Source: Spodoptera frugiperda (lineage: Eukaryota > Arthropoda > Insecta > Lepidoptera > Noctuidae). Taken from it: a DNA stretch of 64,000 bases. Below are positions 36,601 through 48,600 of this stretch, piece after piece. Each line of letters begins with the position of its first letter. Within the stretch, counting starts at the first letter, position 1. The notes beneath the pieces are model-generated. The model was not told where the DNA came from and ran no database searches. It worked only from the letters and a program-made list of their open reading frames with translations. A program made the translations under genes and the position numbers. The DNA is taken from assembly GCF_023101765.2 (NCBI RefSeq), contig NC_064227.1:4845592-4909591 (forward strand), written 5' to 3'.

Positions 36601-39600
36601 GGAAATAATTTTATTACTTTGACCTTTAATTTGAAGCCGGTGTTTTAGCGTCTTGCTACGCTTAGATCTAAGATTTGGTATCTATATTTTACTTGTTAGG
36701 TACTTTACATTGCGGCACGTAATGCCACTGTACAATGTACACTAACTTTTCATCATTTGTATTATAAGTCCCATGAAAATGTAATAGGGGGTGAGCCTAT
36801 ATGTATATCCATATTTTAATCTTTATAATATAATTCTCTATATAATATAATTGGGTTGGTTATCTACGTCGTCACGTAATGCCTTTTAATTCTCGAAGAA
36901 ATGGGTGGAGGTACATTTTATAAGTATACAAATTACAATGTTGTATGTATGTAGTATCCACATCTCACTATTTATGCCATGAAGCAAATACAAAAGAGGA
37001 GATGCCATAACTGGATTTACCTTTATCATAATACGTGTCAGTTTACGGGGAGCGGGGGACGTTATAAATCACGGCCCTCTCTATTTCCCATCTAGCGTAC
37101 CATACTACAAAAACGATGGAGTTTCTTGCTCGTTCTTCTCCATTCGAAGCTACACTTTGGAACGAGCGCCTAGCTTCACTGACAGACAGACTGACGGATA
37201 ATTCAATTTGACGTTTCAAAAGTGCCTTATTTAGGATTAATTGAAATAAATGCTTTGACTTTGACGCCAATTGTCCATATTCTAATGTCACTTTCTGAGC
37301 GCTTATATCTATAGATCTACAAGTTTTTATTTAAAATATTATTGGGCAGGGCTTTATTTTTGTGTCACAGTACTTGCTTCATGCACTAATAAATAGAAAA
37401 TGTTAAGAGTTCCGATGTAATGATAGACCAAGGTCAGCAGTCTACTATTTAATTTTTAAAACGTTTTTTTTAGGCTTGATTTTTAATAGCCAAAGAAATT
37501 GTACATGTGGATATAATTGAATGATAAATAGTAAAAGTGTTACTACTGCACTAAAGATTAGAAAGATTTCTCTTAATGACAAAAATATTATTATAGTATA
37601 GTGCGTAATATCTATAAGTAGAATATAAGACTAATATTTGTACACTCAATTTGGTGAATGTATGAGACATTAATCAACATAAAACACCCGATGTAACTAC
37701 ACATTGACAAAATATAATATTTCTTTCTTTTAGTATCTCTCATCTCTATCTCTCTCTAACAGTAACTGTGTCTCATCTCTCCCTCTCTGTGTCTCTCTGT
37801 CTCACCTGTCTCGCTGTGGAGGCACCATGAAGTTAGGTCCTCGGGGTCGTGATGGGCCAGGGTATCGCAGGATCTTGCCCGATGTGTGGGGCACGTTCAA
37901 CATACCGAACATCTGAAACAAATGCCGCGAATTAGAACCGGTCGGTATTATTTTTATAATAGGCGCTTGCTCAAGGCGGATTGGTGATTTAGAATTTATA
38001 AGTTCAAGTTTAAGTGCGAGAGAGCCATGCTTCGGTCGGTACGAATGGGCTGGCTCGACGGGAGTGATTAGCCACGCCTTCACAGAAGACCGACGTGAAA
38101 CAACGCTTGCGTTGTATTTCGTTGTGTGAGATACGTTATCGGAGGCCCAATTACCATTCCTAATCTTCCCAATACCCATTTCGCTAACAACCCTTAAATT
38201 CCTAACTTCCAAAACGCCGGCCACACGCTTGTATCACCTCTGGTGTTTCGGGAGTCCATGGGCGGCGGCAATTGCTTACCATTAGGTGATCCGTCTGCTC
38301 GTTTACTGGCTTATGCCTGTTTCCTTCACCGTATGTCAGCTGTGTGCAAATTATCTTAGAATTTGTCAAGTTTCGAACTCGCACACTCATGCATGAGAAG
38401 CGGGCGTTAACCTCCACCTCACTTCGATCACAGTTAGGTACTCACTCACAGAATCCAAAAATCCTAAAAGATTTCCAATGAACTAACAACTCAGATAAAT
38501 AAAGTACTTAATTAAGTATTCGAAATGAATTCTTTGAATATGTAAAAGCTTTTATAAAAAATAACTTTAATATAATTTGAATTTCATATCAAAAGTTTGG
38601 CCCTAACAGTTTTAGGTATAAAAAAATTAAAATGTTATGTGCAAGTAATAGTAATTCAGCCTCAAGTAATTCCCAATCTTAATTAAGTTGTTAAAATCTT
38701 GGATTTTAATTAAAATACGAATCAAAGTCGTCTGCGGTTTGTGACCTTTTTTTGTAAATGGTAACTACGTTTGCAAGTGAGAAAAAAGTGTAAGATGAAA
38801 GTACGAGTAACTACTTAGGTACTTAAGAATTAGGTTTTCATTACTTACGATTTTTTTTAAAGTTTCACTTTACTGAATGAGAATTGACTTGGGTTTATTA
38901 GAATATTGCTTAGTAAACCTAGTGACTATTTACGAAGCATTATCCGTAATAAGTTTAATATTTGCGTAAATTATTATGTACTGTAATGTATAAAAAAATA
39001 ATATTAATAATTGAATTAATGTAAATAAAAATAGATCGCAAGTGATCTATTTTTATTTTTAACTATTTTAACTGATTTTAACACATTTTATTTGAAATGT
39101 TATCTCTAAACACTACATTACACTACTCACCAACAGATGGCGTTGTTACACAAAAATAAAAATCACGAAAACCTAGCGACAATTTAACACAGATACCTAG
39201 AAAATGTAACGAAATAAACCAGTGTCTAAGATGAATGCCTGTATTTAGCGTGGGCAGCCACTGTTCGTAATGACCAGCCATTTTGTAAAGGTCACAGGCA
39301 ACAGGGACGGTTCTCAATGAGCCGCTAAAACATTTTGTAGAAATAGGGTTAGGTACTGTGTACAATGGCCGACTGCGGCGGCAAAGGTAACGTTTTATTC
39401 TGCCTAGTTTATTTTTGTGTTGTTTTTTATTTTAGTAAATTATTATTTAAGATAAAAACTATTGAGTGAACAGAACACGTATAAAAATGGAAGAATAAAG
39501 CTTTGATTCACGGTTTCTTCTAAAAATGCTTTTTGCCTCAAATCAAGTCAAGATCTCAAGGAAATTAAATTAATTATTCTAAATTGACTCTCAGACGGTA

Positions 39601-42600
39601 ACATTTAATTAATCAATTACCTTTCATTACATCAAAGAAGAAATATTTCGGAATATTTCTATTATAAATAAAAATAAATATAAAAAATATGTAAAATAGC
39701 AAAAAGAGAATCGCGACCCTGCCAGGATTCGAACCTGGAATCTTCTGATCCGTAGTCAGACGCGTTATCCGTTGCGCCACAGGGCCAGTTGATAGCTTTG
39801 TCGAAAATAACGTCAATGTTCCACAAAGCGGTATCACAGTGCCGCGTGACGTCACTCAAGGCCCATTGGTCGAGTGTATATTTTTTTAGAGGCAAAGTAA
39901 ATCTGAGAGACATGTGTTGTTTTGCTAGAAGCGAGTTATCAAGGCCGTGCACTTGATAGATACTGGGTATTTATCAGTATTTACTGCAGTATTTTGTTTG
40001 TTATAAATACAATACCTATGTTTATAATTTAAGATTTATCTGTTAAGAGTAACTATTATATCTATTAAGACTAAGATACTTATTATGTATCATTTTAAAA
40101 TAATTCCAATACATAATGTGACAAAATACTATCATTACTTATTAGATCTACAGATTTATACCCACATTTTAACGGCGTATATGTAATTTTTGACTAGAAA
40201 TAAAATATACCTAAAACATAAACTGTATAATTAAATTCTACCATTTACTTCAGAAACAAGATTCATTACCAAACGATCTAAAAATAAACGTTTATCAACG
40301 AACAACATTCTAAAAACATTCCTTTTACTACGATAACGAAGCGAAAATACACAAATTGGAAAACAAAATGAATGAAAAAAAGTCTTTTGTCAAATGGTTG
40401 AAGGTCTTTGATATCCGCCATTGTTTTAAGCTTCGCTCATTGTGTAGGCCTTTGAATGAATTCGTCGCCAGTAAAACCATTGTGCGATTACTAACCAATT
40501 TAACTTGATCCACGGTAAAACCAGGAACTAAGGTTTACAAGTATGACAGATTTGCAATTTCCTTACCCAACAGCGCCACCTTGAGGTGTCAAGTTACGCT
40601 GGCTGTTTCGCGTTTCCCATTCTTTTTTCAAATTGAAACTTGTATTGGCTGTATACGCGCCGTGTTACAAGTTGTCTTAAAAAAATGTTTTATTTTTTAA
40701 AAGTAATTGTCGTTTCGTTCTCTCTGGATTTTTAGAATGAGAGACAAAAGTTTTGTTTTTTTTTCGCAGTAGAATACTATTGTCGATGTTTTCGTTTCGA
40801 GATTTTTAATTTGATATCGTTTTTTGCTACTACGGCCTGTTTCGGCATTGTTCGGGTGCTATTTTTACGTATTTTATTTTTATGTAGTACCGATTTTTCT
40901 AGTACGTGAGTAGTCTAGGTCAAATTAGGTGAAAGTTTTTGTCAGATATGATTATAGACCCTATCAGATCCTTTATAAAGGAACCCTAAATATTTGTATG
41001 ATGCATTGTAATGCCTATGCTTGTATGGAGTGATATTGATAAATGAATAAGTAGTATTTTGTGAAGAATAATTTTTTCGAGCCTCCTTTTGTTTCGATTA
41101 CTTTAAACGTAAATTAAACACGTACTAAAGGTACTGTATACAAAACTTCCGTTACCGAGTGACTGACTGGACTGGCAGACAACGCACAATTACTTACTGG
41201 ACATGAAACTTAGCATGTATGTTCCTTAAACAGTGTAGGGGAGCACAAAGAGAGGTTTTCTCTAACTTCTCACGAGAATGGGGTAAATGGGAATCACCTA
41301 TGTATGGGTTTCTTATCCAATTTTTTATCCAACAATTTCTCCCGCCTTGAGCGAGGCGAGAGGGAGTGTCAGACTCTTACTACCTACCACAAAACTACTC
41401 CGTTCCTACTCCTGCTTTGCGAGCCGGAGCCCCGGTAACCCGCTAGGTAGTCCGCAGCTCCGGATAACTAACTATATATCGCACCCCTAGATGAAGACTC
41501 CGGTAACTCAAAAAAACAGTTTTTTCAGAAATAAAGAAAAACTGATATTTCTACAAAAGAAAAGATATCAAAAATCGAACTATTAAGCGCCATTTTTTCA
41601 AAATGGTGGACGATATTGTTACGTGAGTTATATGTCCGTGTAGGTACTCGATACGAGGATTTGAAAATGCCATTAACTCAAAACGGGCACTTTTTGAGTT
41701 ACCGGAGTCTTCATCTAGGGGTGCGATATGTATGGGTACGAAATCGTTGCTGTAAGTTAGTTCGTAATAAAAAACAACTTTGTAACAATTTTGTTTATTT
41801 CTTTCAAAACTTTTTAATAATGAAATACTTAAACGATTGAAAGTTTCCCCAAGTTTATGAGGAAAGAAACGTATTTTTGTAGGTAAATATCGTAAACTTA
41901 ACAGAATTACAAAGTAACTTGTAGGAAAATATTTTTTTTTCCAATGGCGTTTATGTAAGTATTGATTTAAGAAAAAATATTTGCTATTTCTCGGATTTAA
42001 ACCGTTGGCTTACGCTGACTAAATTGGTGATGTACTTTTTTGAGGCGGCAAAACATCCATTGGTTAGCAAGTGTGGGAGAGCCATGCTTCGGCACGAATG
42101 GGCCGGCTCGACCGGAGTGATACCATGGCCTCACAGAAAACCGACGTGAAATGACGCTTGCGTTGTGTGAGTGAGGTTACCGGAGGCCCAATTCCCCCTT
42201 CCCAATCTTCCCAATCCCCGATTCCCCAACAACCCTTATATTCCTAACCCCCAAAAGGCCGGCAACGCACTTGTCGATTGCCTACCATCAGGTGACACGT
42301 CTGCTCATGTTCCATAAAAAAAAAATCTAGAAGATGCCTTACCTCATCATAATCTGGAGTGCGGACGACGTTGGCAGGTGCTTTGGTTATGACCCTCCCG
42401 AATTCTTCACGGGGTAGCGTCGGGTACCGGTATCTGAACCTTAGGACGAAAGAAATAGAGTTTATTTATGCTTGATCTTTATCTTTTTGGACTGAATATT
42501 GGTGTTACATTGTCCTCACATAATTGAACTAACGAAACAATGTAACCAAGAATTGTATTGTGAACCTGATTGAAGAGTAACCTATGGAGTATCTTGCTCG

Positions 42601-45600
42601 TTCTTCTCCATAGGAATCTATACTTTGGAACGAGCAAATAGGTTCACTAGAGGACTGAGACACTTTATTTTAAATTAAAAATAATTTTGACTTTGACTTT
42701 GACTTGATAACTCACGTTATTAGGTATAGAGGCTTTTACCTTAATCGTTCAAAAATCTATGAAAAGGTCTGGATTATCCCACATTGGAGCTTACATGTGA
42801 CGTTTACAAGTATTTCTCTAACTTGTAAATAGTAAAAACAACATTATATACAAAAATAAAAACTCCCAACACGAAATATAACCAGTGACCTATACGAAGT
42901 ACAACACGAAAATCCAAAGCTTTTCGCTTTACATCTAGAAAAGTAAGGTAAAGCCGCCTATTGTCGTCCTCGCGAGTACACAACGCGGTCTCACAGAAAT
43001 ATTTTCCATTTTCAAAGTCAACATTTATTTTATAGGGTGGTGGTACCTGTTATCGTCTTACCTGGGCGCGGCTCTCGGTATCGCGGTGTAAACAGGCCAT
43101 TCGTTGTACATTAACGGATCACGGTACGAATTGACTTCATTCATGATCTCTGGCGCTCGAGCTTGCCGCTTTGAGAATCTGTGGACAATACAATTATGAG
43201 TGTTATTACATGACTTAATGGGAAAGTCATCCAGTAAGTTCTCTCGCCTTGGATGAGGCGAGAGCGAGTGTCAGACTCTTACTGACTAAAAACCACCCGG
43301 TTCCTACTCCTGCCCTTCGAGCCGGAGCCCTGGGAAACCCGCTAGGCAACCCGCAGCTCCGGATCAGGTATCAGTCTTATTAGGCCTCATCTGTGGTGGT
43401 CTGATGGCTCTTTGTGGCGCCCCTAAAAGACGCCTAAGAGATTAAAACTGTTTATTATTCATAGTTCAAAGATGTTCATCTTTCACGGACTATTTAAGAC
43501 TATGATAGAGCGCTGCTGTCCAGTTTCAGTCAAATGTCATCGAACCTTACGACATCCGCGGCAAGAGTAGTGACAAAAATGATGCTATTCTCACTAAACG
43601 GCATAACTCATTATTATTTACCTCTATAAGGTATACGTAGGTATGTAATGTAATTAGGTTGAATCTACCGAAAAATGCTCAACGGTCTCGGATAATTGGA
43701 TCATATGCTTCATTACAGTATTTTACCGCGCCATTGGCTTGGCAAGACATTGTCACACGTTTACAAGTACGTAGTAACTAAGTCCACGTTGCGTCATTTA
43801 ACGAATGCATGCATCCTTCAAATGACGCAGGCAAAGAGGAAGGATCACAGTCTATACAAAATTACCCCATGTCCTATACGTACAAATGTCAAAAAATATA
43901 TATATACTTCCTAACTTCATTTTTTTACACATTCATATGAAAAAACTGCTATGAAAATAGTTCAGGCGCTGTTATAAAAAAATCCCTCGTATGAGTATTT
44001 GATATGGACCGATTTTAAACAATCTTTTTTTTTGTTTGTAATCCAGGATCTAGGAGAGATAAAAGTAAAATCTCAAAAATAAATTCTTTTTTTTCAATTA
44101 AGGGAGTTTTAAATACATTTTATTTTTATTTTGTTTGTTTCTATGCAAGATGCAAGCATCCGTCAATTGACGAAACTATTTGTATACCGTCCGATTTCGT
44201 GGACAGTAGATCCTTATAATGTAAGTAATCCCAATAATCATTTAACTCCTGATTCTATACTAACTAAAGTGAACCTAATTGCCCTTTACTCTTTGAGTTA
44301 ATTTTCCAATAACCTTATTATTTCCACATTTTCTCGTATCTAAGACACGTAGGTAACAATATTAGCTGCTATTCTGTCCCTATCTCAGCACTAACTAGAT
44401 TAGATATAATGCTCTTACAGCCATTTTCAATTACCTATCTGCTAATAGATTTGGCTAGGCACCTAGTGATAGAATTTTGACACATTTTGAAGCGTGTCAA
44501 ATACTAAAGAAGAGTATCCTTAGTATGAGTTTGCTTTACGTTGAACGAAGACGAAACGTGAGTGAAAAATCGTTTCGCTAGGGTTGCAATTCAAGAGTTT
44601 GTCGAGTCGATCGGAACTGGATTCAAGAGTAAGTCCCTTGATCCGTCTGCGTCATCGGCTGCGTTATCTTGGCGTTTTACCGTCCACTTTTCCTGCTTGT
44701 GGCAGTTCATCTTTAGGTATATTATGTGCCTCCCCCTACTGAACGGTTTACCATTACCTCCATGTATAGCAGAGTTTGAGATCGTAGTTTAAAAGGTTCA
44801 CGTTTATCAGAGAGCCCCTTTTTAAGTGGGCCAAAATCATCAATGACTTCTCCCGCCTTGGGCGAGTGAGAGGGAGTGTCAGATTCTTAGTGTCTAAAAA
44901 CCACCCCGTTCCTACTCCTGCCCTTCAAGCCGAAGGCCCGGTAAACCCGCTAAGTAGTCCGCAGCTCAGGATATCAGAGAGCCTTACTGCATGATATCTG
45001 TCAATGTGTATCAATCGGCACTATACCCGCAAGAAGAGGAAGGCGTGGTAAACGTAGGTATGTTATTAAGGTCACTTACTGAACACAAATACATGATAAA
45101 ACCCAGGTCATTACCTTTAGTCCTCAATTTATTATTAGAAATACAAACGGTTATTAATAGAACAATAGGAATTGTATAAATACAATCGGCACAGGCCATT
45201 TGTACGTCACTTGTATTTTAGTGCTTAGAATCTGTTGACAAAGTTTATGCGGGTCGAGTTTAATGTTTGTTTGTGTTTCGTATTGTTTTGTAACGATTTT
45301 CTATTAATACGGGTGCTTTGTGTTAAATCTAGGATCGATACTGGGGGTTTAGGTTTTGGACGAATCATATTTTTCCCAAACTGTAATTCAAAACTTGTTA
45401 TTATAGAGTTTTTTTTGAGGGGTGAAAATCATCCAATGTGTTCTCCCGTCTTGGGCGAGGTGAGAGGGAGTGTCAGTCTCTTACTGTCTAAAAACCACCC
45501 CGTTCCTACTCCTGCTTTTCGAGCCGGAGTCCCGGTAAACCCGCTAGGTAGTCCGCAGCTACGGATGAAATCTTATTACAGTGATAGGTTACATTATATT

Positions 45601-48600
45601 AAGGGTTATTTTAGACTTATCCGAAATGCTCCTTATGAAAGTTAGACGAGTTAACATGATCAGTAAAGCCTAAAAAATGGCAGAGAATAAACTGCTTTGT
45701 ATCTTTGGAGGTGCTTGAGGATGCAAAGTAAATAATATTCACATAGAAGATGTACATACAGGAGTAATAAACAAACTTAAGCAGCCACAGAACGTAAAGG
45801 ACCCCAAAACTTTCCCATAGCATGTAAATTTCCCCAAACATCTCAAGGGTAAGTCTGATTTAATTATACAAGGGTTGCAAACACAGGTACCCGACGCCTA
45901 GCCTCATAGGAAAATGTGATTAATATTATTTAAATGCAAGATGCGTGTCTCTGAGGCGACCGCTGCGTGGGACGGTCGACATGGATCTGACAGATAGCCC
46001 GCTTGACAGACAGCTGGCATTTTGTGTAACTACCCGCGAATGATATAATTTTAATATTTTTCGAGGGTATATGAAAATTTTGTTGTTAGAATATTTTTGT
46101 TTTCTTTCTCTGCGGTTGTTTAGGGTACCTGTCAAAATATTTGAATAGATAAGACTTGAGCTTTATGTAATTGGATGGGGATTTAAAAAATATATTTTAA
46201 TGTAACGTAATTTGACTGAGGATGAGGATTAAATATGATTTGTTCAAGTAGCGGTTAAATTATTTTCCTCGTAAAGTGCAATAAAAATAATTATGGGTTT
46301 TACCAATTACATAATGTTTAAGAGCCGCTCTTTTTATGAACAAGAATATTTTTAAACTGAGAAGCATTTTTTGTGTAAAGGAAACATTCAAGATTGATTT
46401 TCTTTTATGAAATAGGGAGCAAACGAGCAGACGGGTCACCTGATTGTAAGCGATAAGCGTCACACATGATAGCATTTTTTCTTTTTAATAAAATCAAAGC
46501 CAGGTTTTCAACCATTGGTCTAAAATATTTTCTAAATGACAATAGATAACGTTGGAAAATGTCCAGAAAAAGATAGATTTTTAAAAAATGACGCCATTTT
46601 AAAAGAAGAAGTGCACTTTGATGCACTCGCCGAACGTTATCGACTGAATGGTGGGTTCTATAATGTAGAGCTATTTCTGGGCACTTTTCCAAATGCTATC
46701 TATTGAAGAGCGATTTCTTTGTCAAAATGTAACATCTGTATTACTTTTGGTCTTAATAGAAATGAAATGATTGTGTTGTTTACAGTAATTCAATACTTTG
46801 ATAGTTTATTAACTGCCTCGTTGGTCGAGTGGTCGCAAGTGCGACTGCCGGACAAGGGTACTCGGGTTCGATTCCCGGATCGGGCAAAGTATTACTGGAC
46901 TTTTTTCGGTTTTTCGAAAATTTCTTAGTAGCACGGATTTTAGAATTATGCCCAATAAATATATGGCAATAGCCTCACTCCCTATTACGTGGGACTTATA
47001 ACGCAAATGGTGAAAAGTGAACTTTGGTCAGCAATGGCCACTGATGATGATGATAGAGATCTTCGATTTTTACAAAGTGTATTATGATGACTGAAGCATT
47101 CTTCACTAATCCTGGGAGAAAGTAAATTCGAAAGGAAATCCAAAGTTAAAAATATGTCCAAATATTTTCTTAAACGGCTAAAACGTCAAAATACATCAAT
47201 AAATTAATGTCCGAACCTAAAGTTATTTTCTCATTTAAAACTTTCCTGACGATTTTCAATGAGAAAAGGAAAAAGTTTTCCAGAAGAATTTCGCATTAAA
47301 ATATTTTGACTGAAACTACGTAGGTAGGTAGGTAGGTACCGAAGTATTTATTTTTAGCTGAAATTCCTTATGAAAGGAATGCTGTTCATGTGTATTATTT
47401 AATAAATCATTAAGTTCTTCAGTTCGATTTATTGACCGAATTATTTTTACCGAAGCAAAAAAGGGTTATGATTTTGATTTTTATGTATGTATGTATGTTT
47501 ATTATATGGGCCTATTTACAAAACTAATGTGGCGACACATGACAAGTGACAGATGACATAATTCGCACATAGACGACCGACGATCAAATCAACGGATGAC
47601 GCCAAAAGACCTATAACGCACTTATAACACCTCTTGTGTTTCGGTTGTCGATGGGTGGCGGCGATTGCTGACCATCCGGTGAACTGTTAGCTCATTTACC
47701 AGCTTTTTTTTTAATCTTTATTTTATTTTATTTTTTGGGGTTTTTGTCCAACAAGGATATGATTTACCAGCTTATACCATAAAAAACGTTACTTTACCAT
47801 TAAAAATGTTACTTAAAGTGACATTAATATTATATCTTTACATGATCCCACAATAATATACCCTCGCGAATGAAAATTATTATTCAGTATTACAATTATC
47901 CCAAACTCATATAAAATCCATCTAAGCCCACCAGGCATTTAATAAACCTTCTAAATGGGCATCCAATACCCAATAACTGAGCTTATTAAATTATCGAACC
48001 CAATTACTATCGAAACTCAGATAATAGCACATCACTGTCCAAAACTGTCAAATATCTTCAAATGAATTTCAATTTTATCAACCAAACTATAAAGTTGGAA
48101 ATTAATTAAAGACTGACTATAGTTATGATGTGCAAGTTGATCGTATCAAAAAACAATAATTGCCACATTAATTTCAACTTTATAATAAAGGACAGAAAGT
48201 TGCAAATCGATAATAATGTAGTATACTTTGATGTGCAGGTCAATTTATATTCGATGAGGTAGGTAGAGAAAAATTACTGTCAAATTAATTTCAACTTTAT
48301 ATTAAAGGCTGAAAGTTGCAAATCGATAATAATGTAGTATAGCTTGATGTGCAGGTCAATTTATATTCGATGAGAGATGAGATGGTAGAGAGGTTCCGAT
48401 ATCATTTGAATTCTAGGGGAGAAATGGCAATTATGTAAATGGGTTCAGAATGATATTTTATCGGCATTCCGGTGGCCTATTGTCAGTATGCCAAAGTTCG
48501 GCCTTCCGAAATTCCAAGTATCATTTTGGACATCGAGTGGTTCCCACAAATATTTGTGAATATTGTGATATTCTTTCCTGTTTGTGTGTTCTTTGAGTTT

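Noticed and set aside
39365..39392. ACAATGGCCGACTGCGGCGG followed by a GTAACG donor, a possible first exon on the plus strand
   Set aside because: Only eight or so codons, a weak donor and no downstream exon in frame could be found; not enough to call a gene.
45235..45645. 136-residue open frame
   Set aside because: More than a third of it is translated SINE sequence (45411-45565); the remainder has no recognisable domain.
46813..46890. tRNA-like sequence with intact B box
   Set aside because: The arms do not form an anticodon stem-loop and the sequence continues into a SINE body found in other copies (54740-55003), so it is a SINE head, not a tRNA gene.
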